64,000 bases of DNA, from the NCBI GenBank assembly GCA_033782935.1, contig JAWQEG010000631.1, positions 64,501 to 128,500 of the forward strand, in the 5' to 3' direction. A model generated the notes under the pieces. It ran no database searches and was not told the DNA's origin. It was given only the letters and a program-made list of their open reading frames with translations. The position numbers and the translations under genes were made by a program. How positions within the stretch are numbered: position 1 is the stretch's first letter; each line of letters begins with the position of its first letter. Of the stretch, positions 35,927 to 47,151 are shown piece by piece. This DNA comes from Petrolisthes cinctipes. Its lineage: Eukaryota > Arthropoda > Malacostraca > Decapoda > Porcellanidae.

Positions 35927-36829
35927 TGCAGTATGTATGTATTGTATTGGTTTGGTTACTCAACACTTATTTTATTACAAAGATTTTCTAGTAAATAGCT
36001 GTGATCTTTTCTTCACAAGGGCATTCCTCTTGCTGCGACGCACCTACACAGCATCGACTCACTGTTTCGAATCTTTCATCATTGTCAGGGAGATATATTT
36101 CCGAGTTACTATTTGTCACGCCCTGTGTTACCCAGTCATAAAGATGGAAAACTGATATAAAAAGACAGTCCACTAAGGAAAAGTTACCAACTCTCTGAAC
36201 GAATTATATATGATTATTAGTTCAGAGGGTTTTGCATATAGAGAGAGTTGGTATATGTGTACAAATGTATGTAAAGACTATGCAAATATATGATTGAGGC
36301 TAAAGAACAATTTTAGACCCCAGAATAATGCTTTACTTTAGGATTTTACTTTAGAATATTTAGGATTTTTTTTATCTCATCCTCGGGACAGCAGGCTGTC
36401 AATAGCCCGTGACTCTTGTGAGGCCCCGAGTTTATTACTGAGTGAATGAAGCCTCGAGGTATTAGTTACTTCACATGTGTCGTATCACATGGAGGCAGTG
36501 AAGCTTCAAAGTGTTGTTGCTTCATTTCTGCTGCACTTTATGACGACACCTCATTTATATTCGTCATAATTCGAAGTGAACAGCTATACCGTCATTCATA
36601 GCATCTTGGAATATGGTCGGGCATCTTTTGTGATATGAATTGGTGACGGTTTAGGTGTATTTTCTTGACGTGTCGGTAAAGCCAATATACTTTGAAGAAC
36701 AGCGACATCTTTGAATCCCAGAGTTACGAGAAGTGTATGTGTATTAAAGGCTCTGTTTGTCTGCTTGTCTATCTCTCTGACTTCTCAAGCATATTTATTT
36801 ACTCAGTGATGGTGTTGGCTAGGTGTTAA
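35927..36829. other. No gene seen; nested inverted repeat at 36185-36253
   Basis: ACCAACTCTCT (36186) pairs with AGAGAGTTGGT (about 36242), and inside it CTCTGAAC pairs with GTTCAGAG. It is a small nested palindrome of about 68 bp without relatives in the window. Otherwise nothing. Confidence 0.5.
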
Positions 36830-36990
36830 TTAAGGGGGTATTAGAGTGTTGAGAAATTTGGAGCAACTCATTTCTCCAAACACTTCCAAGCAACAGGCCA
36901 CCATTATTTTTGCATATATAGTCCTGTTTCCTGGTATTTTTTGGAGGAATTCTGCCGATCCAACATACCAAAATTACATTACCCCCTTAA
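36830..36990 (+). mobile_element. Fold-back element family B, copy 9
   Basis: Left TTAA lies inside TTAATTAA; right TTAA 36987-36990. GGGGGTATTAGAGTG on the left, ACATTACCCCC on the right. Confidence 0.93.
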
Positions 36991-37374
36991 AGGACAATAT
37001 GAACCTCTTGACAACAGGAGTGTTTTGCTTCCTCAAAGATTAACAAACAAAAGCCTTGCGATGTGGGTTTTTGGGAAGATTATCATCGTCTGGTATTGGT
37101 TGGTTCAAGCCTATAATGATGAGGCAAGGTGATCTTCAGGAGCTGAATATGGCAATTATATTTGCTTTGGCCATTAACAACATTTCCTTCCAACAAGACA
37201 AACCATCTGTTGGTAGTCAAAGAATAAAATAATTTAGAAGCCTTCGACTTTTAGGTTCAGCAGTATAAGGATGAAATTTTGTTCATAATGCAATATAAGT
37301 ACAGATATTGCACATCTGAGAACTGTCTCAAATTCTAATTTATAACTGTTTACTGCTTTTCTACTGCACAGATA

Positions 37375-37405
<31 letters not shown>

Positions 37406-37661
37406 AATTAACTTGTTCATTTACTTGCATATCAACTAGCTACTTCTCTTGTATGTACACCTATGACAGATTCATCAACCCAAAGTAAACTAAAAATCGA
37501 GGTGAACTGAATACATTAATTAAGAGAGATAGAGAGACGACCATAAAGTGTGAGAGGAAATGAGAGAAAGAAAATTATTACTGGCGTGACGACCAAAAGA
37601 CCAAACGGATGACGCTGTGCAGTCATTCACATTTTTAGAGTGTCAATCTTTTTTTTTTTAC
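36991..37661. other. No gene seen; short (AT)n
   Basis: (AT)n at 37372-37397 and a T run at 37649-37659 next to the candidate donor at 37661. Confidence 0.5.
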
Positions 37662-37784
37662 CTTTTGCTCGGCGTCAGAGCTACACGGGGCGAGGCATGC
37701 CAAAGACATACCTAAACCTGTGGCCAGATCAAAGGGAACTGTAATCTGCGCACTAGAGAAACACACGACAGTTATTCCGACACC
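37662..37784 (-). CDS. Candidate 123-nt exon, possible membrane protein segment
   Basis: This is the best exon candidate in the window. On the minus strand ATAATATATTGCAG ends at 37785, after a pyrimidine-rich CATTTCCTTCCTACCACCAC. The next 123 nt are open and of balanced composition, ending CAAAAG-GTAAAA. The 41 codons run phase 0 to phase 0. They read GVGITVVCFSSAQITV, then PFDLATGLGMSLACLAPCSS, then DAEQK: a hydrophobic, Gly/Ser-rich stretch that could be a membrane segment. The LATGLGMS stretch faintly recalls the LATG(L/I)A motif of SLC16-type transporters, but that is only an impression. The other frames hold stops. No start codon is needed for an internal exon. Chance remains possible. 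Confidence 0.38.
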
Positions 37785-38418
37785 CTGCAATATATTATGT
37801 GGTGGTAGGAAGGAAATGGGGCTTGGGTACCTATGAGCAGTGAGATAACTATCCATGGCACTTATATATATACTGTTTATTTTAACCATTTATAATCAGG
37901 AGGTTCTTAGCTATGACTGGATAATTACTTGCGTTCTATAGCTGCTTTTTAACCGACTCTGCTCCATAGATATATATATTTTTTGAACAAGAGCTGTCAC
38001 TGTTACTAAAACTTCTGTAACATTTTGGTATATTTAACTGCCATTGTGTATGAAATGCTAACTCCAATCAGGTTCAGCATCACCAAAGTTAGAGGGACTA
38101 GTGATAATTACGAAGCTGTTTGTGTTGGGATTATGATGTCACTTTCTTCAATGGACTTACGGGAAAAGAAAGAAAAACTCATCATCAGCGCAGACATTTC
38201 TTTTCATACATTTATATATCTCAGTAATCAACATCACAGCTGAAACTCCTTTAATTTTTGACCTGACCCCCGGCGGCAATGACAGCACTGGAGGTCAGCA
38301 GGGCCGGTATAATATCAAACTCTTAAAATTCGGACTTGTTCTTATGTTTGTATATCTGATCTCGCCAAAGTGTTTCAGGATTATTTCGATGCAGTGGACA
38401 AATATCCTCCTCTTGAAG
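37785..38418. other. No supportable gene
   Basis: 38262-38320 is GC-rich and open on both strands (minus IIPALLTSSAVIAAGG; plus LTPGGNDSTGGQQGRYNIK). The strand cannot be decided and splice borders are weak. Remainder AT-rich. Confidence 0.35.
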
Positions 38419-38576
38419 TACAGTCACGAGCACTAATAAGTATACAGCTTTGGTTGAAGCTTTGAACAGTCCAATTCACCAACGAACTAATTCTAATGGA
38501 GATCTTATTGTGCATTTATTTACTGTCTCTAAGCATTCGAAGCACACCTGAATATTTATTAGTGCTTGTGACTGTA
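38419..38576. mobile_element. Family F element, copy 1
   Basis: TA-flanked, 158 bp. CAGTCACGAGCACTAATAAG on the left and TTATTAGTGCTTGTGACTG on the right are inverted repeats. The interior AACAGTCCAATTCACCAACG is shared with copy 2 at 63613-63776. Confidence 0.92.
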
Positions 38577-38816
38577 CGTACGAGTCTATATTACGATTCC
38601 AAACAGTGCCGGGTTCTATTCCTTGCCATGAATGAACGCCTACCAACAAAATCTTAACTTAGGAATTAACTTTACTCTGATAGATAAGGGCCTGGTGGTC
38701 TCTATCGGGTAATAATACAGTTTACCTGCCCTTTGTAAGTTAGTGTCGGTGGGTGATGTGAAGGGAAATGTGAAGTGCAGTGCTGTGTTGGATATGGATG
38801 GGAAATACAAGGTTTT

Positions 38817-38981
38817 TTAACGGGAGATAGTCTTGTTGGTAAATTGGAGGACAACTGATTGCTCTATAACTATGCAAGGAAACAGACGACCTTAATGTTA
38901 CAAATGAGGGTGTTTGTTTCTTGGTAATGTTTGGAGGAATTGTTAGCCCTCCTGTTCACCACCAAGAGAATCTCCCCTTAA
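38817..38981 (+). mobile_element. Fold-back element family C, copy 3
   Basis: TTAA at 38817-38820 and 38978-38981. CGGGAGATAGTCTTGTTGG on the left, AGAGAATCTCCCC on the right. The right TTAA is also the left end of the following B element. Confidence 0.9.
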
Positions 38982-39139
38982 GGTGGTAATTCTTTTTTGT
39001 TACATTGAAGTGCCTTGATTCCTCCAAAGTATGCCAGGAAACAGGACCACATGAACAAAAATAATGGTGTTCTGTTGCTTGGAATAGTTTGGAGGATTTA
39101 GTTGCTCCAGATTTACTAACACAAAATTTCCCCCCTTAA
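38978..39139 (-). mobile_element. Fold-back element family B, copy 10
   Basis: Shares its left TTAA with the preceding C copy; right TTAA 39136-39139. Closely similar to copies 5 and 18 (GATTCCTCCAAAGTATGCC…GTTGCTTGGAATAGTTTGG). Confidence 0.93.
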
Positions 39140-40831
39140 GCATCGACAAGAACACAATTAATTAATGGAGTTGTGATAATGTTGGTGAAGAGGAAGGTCC
39201 CTGACTCCTCCACCAGAGTCTATGACATAATTTGACTTACTCAGTGTATAGACATGTTTAATCGCATATATAAGTTTGAAGAATCATTATCCTAAAATCA
39301 TTAGGTCCAATATTCCAACTTTTTTCTGTGTGAAGGACAGTAAGAGGACATTGGTATTTTAAGCTCCTACATATAGGGAAATTTCTCCTATACTTCGACT
39401 ATCTATGATTCTATGGAGTAATCAAACGGAATGTGAAGAAGGTGGACTAGTTCTCGATGATGTTTCAAAGACATGTCCTGTAATAGAGTAAGTTTATAGT
39501 CAGAACCTATATTTTACTTTTCATTCCTATGGCAGCATTATGGGTACACGTATTCTGTCAATCTTTGTTTTGAGTTGGTGATGGTTCCCTTCCTTGTCTG
39601 TTACTCCACTCATAGCTGTTACTGAGACTGTTTGGGCTAAATATTTTGTCTGGCACAGGTGAGGCCATGTCACACCACACGACCCACTAAGAATATGGCT
39701 GTAGGTTGGGGTGGAGACTGGTGTTCTCTTGCTGTTCTCTCTTCCTGACATTGGTGGCTAGTCCGGCAGTAGGTTTGAACATTCTCAGATTAGAATACAC
39801 GTGATTAAGTTCTTTATACGATTTGTTCCTTATTGTATCTTTGGTAAGGGATTGAAATCTGTTCTGACGGCAATAAGTGTTTAGTAATGGAGGAGGTGAT
39901 TTTTAACCTTGGTGTGCCATTGGAGTTTACATCCTTGGAAACAGAGAATGAAAATGTTACTTAAATATCTTAGTCGATATCAAATTGCTTCACCTCCGTG
40001 CGTCCATATTGTTACTACTGATAATTGAGAAACAAGCCTGGGAACATCTTAAACAATATTAATGCATGATGTCGTTCTTACAGTAATCGTTTCCAGGAAA
40101 ATTCATCGCTTTGGGATGCTGACAGGGAAGCAAAATTATTGACAAGCATAATGTATGTTAGATATCATTCGTTTTCACTGAATCACCATCATAACAGAAC
40201 ATTAAATGAGTTCTGCAGAAAGTTTCAAATATTTGCAGTGGACTGTAGTGGTATGAAGAAAGGCCTGTTTTGAAATGAAACTTAATTCAGATACTGAAGT
40301 AAAACGTGAGTGTACAGAATGATTATGCAAACACTTTTTGAGGATGAATTTATAACGTACAGCATATTACAGTACTTCTGTTTAATAGCTATCAGACAAA
40401 ACGCGCTACTTCCGAAACGTCGGTATTTAACTTACATCTCATATGGATATCATTTAAGTACAAGGTAGGGTGCAAGAAACTTCAATATATTTTCCTGTAA
40501 TTCTAATTTTTTCGTTATGGTTTTTGTAATTTTTAATAATATCTGAGTCCGGGTTAAAGTGGGATTTATTTAATAAGGAAATAGTACAATAAATCTGTCG
40601 TGGTAACAGGCATCAAAACCATGTAGTATGTAGCATAGTAAAGTTCATAATGGATTTCAGTTGCTTCTTATGTATAGATATTTGTTGACTAAGACACAGG
40701 AGGTTACAAAATATTACACTATTAGTCATAGCAAAGAAATTTCTAATCCTTCATTGCCACTCCATCACCTCTCTGAAGAATTGAATGTAGTTTGTTGCTT
40801 AGAGTTTCCTACACCTGTAAATAGCATAATG
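39140..40831. other. No gene called
   Basis: A plus-strand segment at 39613-39655 lies between a good 3' splice site (CTGTTACTCCACTCATAG) and an excellent donor (CACAG-GTGAGG). It is only 43 nt and open in two frames. On the opposite strand the 74-codon frame 39527-39751 starts with ATG. Neither can be favoured. The rest is AT-rich. Confidence 0.35.
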
Positions 40832-41040
40832 TACAGTCGGCCTCAGGAATTCATATACACCACTGTGACATCAAAGGTTCATAACAACTAGAAAATTTTA
40901 TACATTTATTTCCTAACAGCAAACTATTCTAGTAATGTTGTTTGGCTAATACTTGAATCAATCAGAAGAACAATGCCTACAGTATGTGCAGAAGAAAAAC
41001 ACCTTTTAACCTTTTGTACGAATTCCTGAAGCAGACTGTA
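40832..41040. mobile_element. Family G element, TA-flanked MITE-like
   Basis: TACAGTCGGCCTCAGGAATT at the left is matched by AATTCCTGAAGCAGACTGTA at the right, with about four mismatches in the 24-bp terminal repeats. 209 bp including TA, with no coding capacity. The TA flank and CAGTC start are typical of Tc1/mariner-related MITEs. Single copy here. Confidence 0.8.
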
Positions 41041-41184
41041 TTTGGAAACAGAAATTTTGGAAACTGAGCAATGCCTATAATTGTTAAAGGAAAACGCTCT
41101 GTGTTGACGTCAGGCTGGGATGAGAGTCAAATTCTAAGGGCACCAAGTTAGTTAATTAATCAGACGGCCAGATACTTGTTTGTT

Positions 41185-41361
41185 TCAAGAGGCAGTAAAG
41201 TGTTGGTAAATCTGGAGCCAAGTGATTCTTCCGAGGTATTCCAAGTAATAACAGGCCATCATTATTTTTTTTTCTTTAATCTAGTCCTGTTTCCTGGCAT
41301 AGTTTGTAGGAATCAAGGCGCACTTATGTATGTATGTACCAAAAGTATACTGCCCTCTTAG
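41185..41361 (+). mobile_element. Fold-back element family B, copy 11 (ends decayed)
   Basis: TGTTGGTAAATCTGGAGCC and ATTCTTCCGAGGTATTCCAA on the left, CTGTTTCCTGGCATAGTTTG on the right. Termini TCAA and TTAG in place of TTAA. A local duplication GTATGTATGTAC sits in the right arm. Confidence 0.87.
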
Positions 41362-41854
41362 CCAATAATAATCGTTGGACGTCTGTTACACTTTCCTTTG
41401 ATTTTTCTTACCAGAGCTAAATAAAAAGGATATCCAAAATTGACGAAATAAGTTAAGTAGCTCCCAAAACAATACTATAATTATCAGAGATTTTAGTAAC
41501 ATGGACCAACACCACACAATATAAGTGTCACAGAAAACTATCATTGTTACAGATGAATTACATGTCAGTATATATTTGTTTTCTTTACTGATATTAAATG
41601 TCAAGTGTTTCACATCTCTAGTGACTTCGTTTATATTCGTCAACCCTCAGCAATATTGTCTAGAGTGCAACGCCGTTTCGTCTTACACGTGAAAGCTTTT
41701 CGTAGCGACACAAACAGTACGCCTTCGATGGCTTGAATACTTCACCGCACTGGGAGAAACTTGGAAACTGATGCCAAGTTACGCCTCTTGTAGGTACTCG
41801 AAGCCTTGATCACTTTCTGGTTGACAAGGAGGAAGAGATTAATCCTTGAATGTT
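41362..41854. other. No feature seen
   Basis: AT-rich to balanced sequence. Open minus frames 41386-41643 and 41742-42026 have no coding support, and the latter overlaps a fold-back element. Confidence 0.5.
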
Positions 41855-42000
41855 TTAAGGAGGTAATATTTTGGTGACTAATTTGGAGACGAGCCTTTTT
41901 CCTACTCGAATTCAGTACTAAGGTAAATGTGTTTCTTGGTATACTTTGGAGGAATCCGTAACCCACAAATTGCAGAGATATAATATTACCTTCCCACTTA
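41855..42000 (+). mobile_element. Fold-back element, B/C-related variant
   Basis: Left TTAA with GGAGGTAATATTTTGGTGAC, right ATAATATTACCTTCCC. The right inner arm GTGTTTCTTGGTATACTTTG then GAGGAATCCG is clear; the left inner arm is strongly altered. Outer ends resemble B, while the TGGTGA phrase resembles C. Confidence 0.7.
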
Positions 42001-42085
42001 TCAACTACCAAATATTTCCACAGCACACAACTGCAATGAAAGTATAAATCGCAAAGCTATTTATACATTCGAATAGTAATGAAGT

Positions 42086-42255
42086 TTAAGGGGAGATTCT
42101 CTTGTTGGTGATTTAATTGGAAGGCTACTGATTCCTCCAAACTATACCAGAAAACAGATGCCCTCAATGGTACTAATAGTGGATCTGTTTTGTGGCATAG
42201 TTTGGAGGAATCACAGCAGACCTTCCAAATCACCAACAAATGAATCTCCCCTTAA
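42086..42255 (+). mobile_element. Fold-back element family C, copy 4 (best preserved)
   Basis: TTAA at both ends. GGGGAGATTCTCTTGTTGG on the left, AATGAATCTCCCC on the right. Inner arms GATTCCTCCAAACTATACCA and CTGTTTTGTGGCATAGTTTG around the loop GATGCCCTCAATGG…GTGG. Confidence 0.95.
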
Positions 42256-42572
42256 TAACAGTGATGGAATACCCAATTTTTTTTTCTAAGAATCATAGTA
42301 TAGTTATTCAGTCGTAATTCCGCTTTTCCACTCAATCACAAGCAATAAGTAAAAGTATGAAATAATGAAAACACACAATGATACACACAAAAACCAACAG
42401 TACATCTCCAGGTATTCATTTCCCAGTTCACACCTCCATGTTCAGTGATGTTCATTGGTTGATTATTATTATTAGAGGTAGGTGTGTGCAATGTGTTTCT
42501 ATATACTTCTCAAATGTTGATTATTTCCACCTGATCCACACCAGACTCTAATGCACACCTAGCCAAAATAAT
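42256..42572. other. No feature seen
   Basis: AT-rich spacer between a C and an A element. Confidence 0.55.
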
Positions 42573-42721
42573 TTAAGGAACCCTGTGATCTCGTCAGAAA
42601 ATTGGAAGTAAATGATTCCTTCAAATATTGCCACGAAACACCACCTATATGGAAGGAGCTTGTTTCGTGGTATAATCAGGAGGAATTAGCAGCCTCCCAT
42701 ACACGATCACAGGGTCCTTAA
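42573..42721 (+). mobile_element. Fold-back element family A, copy 5
   Basis: TTAA at both ends. GGAACCCTGTGATCTCGTC on the left, ACACGATCACAGGGTCC on the right, loop ACCACCTATATGGAAGGAGC. Confidence 0.94.
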
Positions 42722-42751
42722 TTAATGTAAACAATGTCCTCGGGTATTATA

Positions 42752-42786
<35 letters not shown>
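42752..42786. repeat. (GT)n microsatellite
   Basis: About 17 GT units, followed by GT-rich sequence to about 42960. Confidence 0.95.
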
Positions 42787-44018
42787 GGTACTGTACTTGT
42801 AGTCATGGTGTATGTGGAGTGTGTTTATGTGAGTGGAGTGATGTATGTGTTGGTGACTTGGTGTGTGGAATGTAAATGTAAATGGAGTGTGTTTACATGT
42901 GTGAAATGAAATAGCATGTAATGGTGTGTAAAATTTAATGTCTGGAGTGCTTGTGTATTGGGTATGGAAGATGAAATGTGATTAGTAAGTAGTTCAAGGT
43001 TAATGCTACGTTAATGTATTATTTCGGCCTAAGACATGATATTTTTTAGCGAAGGCAAAACACTTTCAGCCTTTAACATGTTGAAATACGGCTCTAAGTC
43101 TATAGGTTATGCACACCGTTGGTTGAAGTTGCAATAATTGGTTCCGTTCGTCACTGTTTCCCCACTGGTACTATTTAAGACTTTCATTTTATCGTGATCA
43201 AAAACCCTTTATTGTTTACTCTAGTCTTGCTTCAAATAGTTGGTGAAAATATAAAACGAATAATCCCTTATCCCATTAGCAGGCAATTTTCGCTTTTCCA
43301 TATCGGAACAAAGAAGATATCACCTTTGGAAAACAAAAAATATTTCATATTTTTGTATTACTGCAAAATATTAGGTAACCTCAGATTGTAAGGAATTAAT
43401 TATTGAATATCACCCACAAATACATAACTTACTTCATCATCTTCGTGTCGGTTGGGATATGAAATTATTACCATATAGGAGCACCATAGAATTGCACATC
43501 CGAAATCCCCTCAAAATATTATAATTACATTCTTTAAGATCATACCTGTATTTAATATCAATATATGTTGGTCTATGAAACACAACACCTTCTAACGACG
43601 AGAAGCTCCGGCCAATGATCAGTCATACAGGAGAAGCATAACCACATTGCCTCAATATCCTTAAGGGGTTTGTAATATTATTAGTTTGTTAAAGGTTTTT
43701 ATTTCTCTATTTTGATCCTCAAATAAGAGCCCAAACTTATGTACTTTGTAGTGTGTCATAGCTAAGAGGAGTCCGTATGCTACAATTCGCCGCCATAGCA
43801 GGTACTTTTAGTTATATTCCTCAGGTTTTGGTCTGAAGCGGAAGTACAGTACAGTACGGTTACTACGGTATGCTTAGAACAAAGTAAAAATATATGAATT
43901 ATTCAGTCACACAAATAAAGTTCTCGTCAGGTGGTGTGTTTTCTGTTATATATGCATCATTATCTTCAGACTGTAAGTTCATTATGGAAATTTTTTTTTG
44001 CAAGAAATGGATTTCTTC

Positions 44019-44022
<4 letters not shown>
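42787..44022. other. No supportable gene
   Basis: GTG/AATG-rich tail of the microsatellite to about 42960, then AT-rich sequence. The open + frame 43194-43391 has no supporting signal. Confidence 0.5.

Positions 44023-44116
<94 letters not shown>
44023..44116. repeat. (AT)n microsatellite
   Basis: About 46 AT dinucleotides. The alternating Tyr-Ile frame is an artefact. Confidence 0.97.
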
Positions 44117-44117
<1 letters not shown>

Positions 44118-45891
44118 CGTCCAGGCTATCTGCTAATTATTGGTTTGGTTTAAAGATGTAATAGGGGCTTTACCCAACGTTGCTTAATCCTCCCCTTCCC
44201 TACCTCCAACGCACGAATATTATTACATCAGCTTCAAGCCACAGAAAGTACAATGGCAATTGGATGACGTCCATCTCACAGTATGGGTTAAAATATTTTG
44301 TGTATCATGGTCCGTAATAACACTGATAAATTAATGAAGGGCAAGAGGGGAGGAACATATTCACGCCTCTTGGTGAACCACATCATTCTATTACTGACAA
44401 CAATTGTATTTTTACAAAGGTTTATTATAATAGAGAATGTACAGACTGCGATTTAGGTTTTATATTTGCTTCTATTAAAATGAGGAATAACAAGCTGGCA
44501 CCAGTAAAAAGACTAATATAACACAGTCACACACATGTTGGCATATAATAGTTCGAAGATATTGATGCATTGTCATAAAAAGAGCTAACATTTCAATATG
44601 ACAATAGTATTTAGGAAACAATAACAATACTCTGGTACATTTGAATCAAACACAGGCTTAAAAGTTTTATTCGATCTTATATAAAATTATTTTGTGAATA
44701 TAAATACAGTGGAGATGTGGTCCAATAAAACTCTCAATGGTTTGATAAAAAAAATTGTCGTTATGTTTATTGAACTTGATAAGATTTAAGAAAATGAAAA
44801 TCAAATGTGATCATCTGCATCTGTACTTTCTTTGCCAATAATTTATGTAAAGTCTATGTGGTGAAATCAGTTTCGTCTTCAGTCATTACGCAAATAACTT
44901 CATAATAATGTATAAACCAATGTTAAGAATGGGGGTATGGGTTTGCCAGATTCTTTGAGAAGATTGGAGAGTCATATCCTCCAACATAATTCTTCCCTTG
45001 GTGCATGTATCGACGAAAGAACTTTTAGATAATTTCTCAAACTCGATTATATTGACTACTAATGCATTTTATTTTGCCTCTCAGTTGCAAATCTTTCTAG
45101 GTTAGTCTTAATATCACTTACGGGAAACTCATCTCAGTAAGGTTACCTAGAGGGAATGCTCATGCTGCAGATCGTGACGAGTTTCCATGAGATAAGGAAT
45201 AGGAAGTACGGTATTCCACTGGTTAGGTCAGAGCAAAAAGGATAAGTTTCTAGTAGTCTTTCAAGGATAAAAAATATACACAAGATATTATAATGCTGAA
45301 AGAGCCATTGATAATATATAAATAAGGAGGAGACCATTGCTTCCTTTTCACTCTATGCACAATCATTATCTCCTTATAAAACATTGCCTAGTCTTAAAAA
45401 AGTTAAAAATGTAAGCACACTCCCCAGTCATAAGAACACATTGGATCAACATTCGTCATAATCTCAATAGTGGGACTTGAATTATAGTCTGTGATGATGT
45501 TGGCGAAATTAAGGTTGGGTATATATATTTTTCAGTATGCCAAAAAAATATTAATTATCTATGCTGTGGAAATATGCATCGTGAGATATAGCTCGGATGA
45601 TTTAGCAGCCTCTGTTTCCTAGACGTACAACTTTCTACAGATTCACAGATTTTTTTAGTTGCCTTGAATTATCAGATGCATTAAATATATCAATTTAGTT
45701 CTATCGGTAAAAATATATAGTACCGGTAGTGAAATAGTAAGGAAAGAGAGCCCTTTGGTAACTGTATCACAAACACTAGAGTTATGACCCGAATTGAATA
45801 GGTCTGGTACACAAAAGATCGTTCCACCTACAGATAGCCATGTGATCTAAGAGCAATAGCTAGTAAATGTTTACCAAACCTCAGAGACATG
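44117..45891. other. No feature seen
   Basis: AT-rich single-copy-looking DNA. Short open minus frame 45143-45337 is hydrophobic and unsupported. Confidence 0.5.
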
Positions 45892-45905
45892 GTTACCATA
45901 GCAAC
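45892..45905. promoter_or_regulatory. X-box motif (RFX-type binding site)
   Basis: GTTACCATAGCAAC is an imperfect palindrome that fits the RFX X-box (GTTNCCATRGNAAC type). RFX factors control many ciliary genes in animals, and in arthropods motile or sensory cilia genes would be the expected targets. The surrounding 45840-45960 is less AT-rich. No ciliary gene is visible in the window, so target and function are unknown. Confidence 0.45.
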
Positions 45906-46247
45906 GTTGGCCATGCAGACTCCGAATGTCCTCTGCTAGAGACACTGTATCTGTAACCCAGGAGCCTCTGACTGATGGAATATTCTTAGTATTTAATTCA
46001 TTTACGGATTTTCACAAGGAAATTTTCTAAGACCTAATCTAATGTTTGTTGGTTACTTGAAATTGCTTATACCTTCGTAGGTCAGGAGTACTTTCCCCTC
46101 GACAAGAAATATCACTTGGTGGAGGTCGGAGAAATATAAGCATAGATGTCATCTGTCTTTTAATAAAACTTACAGGTACAATACAAGGGCAATTTCTTCT
46201 GTCCTCTGGTTAATATAAAGAGATATCCTTCCTCAACTCATTTCCAG
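45906..46247. other. No feature seen
   Basis: Balanced then AT-rich sequence between the X-box and a splice-like segment at 46248. Confidence 0.45.
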
Positions 46248-46292
46248 TGGGTCTGACTCAGGGATTCCGCTTTCTTGGACGGACGGAGCTGA
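46248..46292 (+). CDS. Candidate 45-nt exon, unknown protein
   Basis: On the + strand CCTTCCTCAACTCATTTCCAG is a good 3' splice site. The next 45 nt are GC-richer than the flanks and read GLTQGFRFLGRTEL in the only long frame, to a donor-like CTGA-GTAACG. If read on, the frame stops at TAG about 20 nt later. It lies about 340 bp downstream of the X-box on the same stretch. Short and unsupported otherwise. Confidence 0.17.
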
Positions 46293-46698
46293 GTAACGTA
46301 TGGAAGTAGAGGTCTCCTACTCCTTTGTATATAACTATCTAAAAGGTCATTTGGCATATCAACATCTTGGGTATATTTCTACGGTATTGGAAGAAGGATT
46401 TATGAGAGGGAATTTGAGCTCGGCTTGATCTGATTCCCAAAGAGGGTATTTTCCTTATATACTTATATTTACTCGTACATAGAATGGATTTAGGTTGTAG
46501 CCACATTCACCTGTTAAGTGGACAGATACTACAATATCTTCATGAATATTAACTGAATGATGAAGTGCTGATCAGTTTATACTTATTTTCAGGCATAAAC
46601 ACCATATTATGTTCTCTGCTCTCCAATAGATACTTCCAAAACAGCAAAGTGATTTATAGTCTGACGATAATGCTAATAATTATCTAACTATTCCCTAA

Positions 46699-46885
46699 TT
46701 TTTCCTCTCCACTAATTTCCTCTCCACTAATTTCCTCTCCATTAATTTCCTCTCCATTAATTCCCTCTCCACTAATTCCCTCTCCACTAATTCCCACTCC
46801 ACTAATTCCCTCTCCACTATTTTCCTCTCCGTTAATTCCCTCTCTACTAATTTCCTCTCCATTAATTTCTTCCTCTCTAACTATT
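46699..46885. repeat. 15-bp minisatellite (CTCTCCACTAATTTC), about 12 copies
   Basis: CTCTCCACTAATTTC / CTCTCCATTAATTCC units in near-perfect register, pyrimidine-rich on the + strand. Confidence 0.94.
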
Positions 46886-46938
46886 CCCTAATTTAATTCC
46901 TCTCCATTTGAGTGTCAGTTAGTAAGACTAGACTCTTG

Positions 46939-47151
46939 TACAGCCACAATCAAATAACCACCGACACTTTCCTTCCATCATGCAAGTAAATCAGTATCAT
47001 ATCGAAATATAATCATACAACACCTTATGTCAACTCAACCCCCTCAATTATTATTATGAGGTGCTGCAAAATCATACACGTGTTGTTATTTATTACCAAA
47101 TTATTACTACGATGGAGGAAAAGTGTCGGTGGATATTTGATTGTGGCTGTA
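46939..47151 (+). mobile_element. Family D element, copy 5
   Basis: TA-flanked. CAGCCACAATCAAATAACC and GGATATTTGATTGTGGCTG termini. Centre CCTCAATTATTATTATGAGG. Confidence 0.95.

Noticed and set aside
38262..38400. Exon encoding IIPALLTSSAVIAAGG on the minus strand
   Set aside because: The plus strand is open over the same stretch with equally protein-like content, and the minus 3' splice site is weak.
39527..39751. 74-codon minus-strand ORF starting with ATG, and an opposing plus-strand splice-bordered segment at 39613-39655
   Set aside because: Both strands offer a case and neither is supported by a recognisable protein, so strand and reality cannot be decided.
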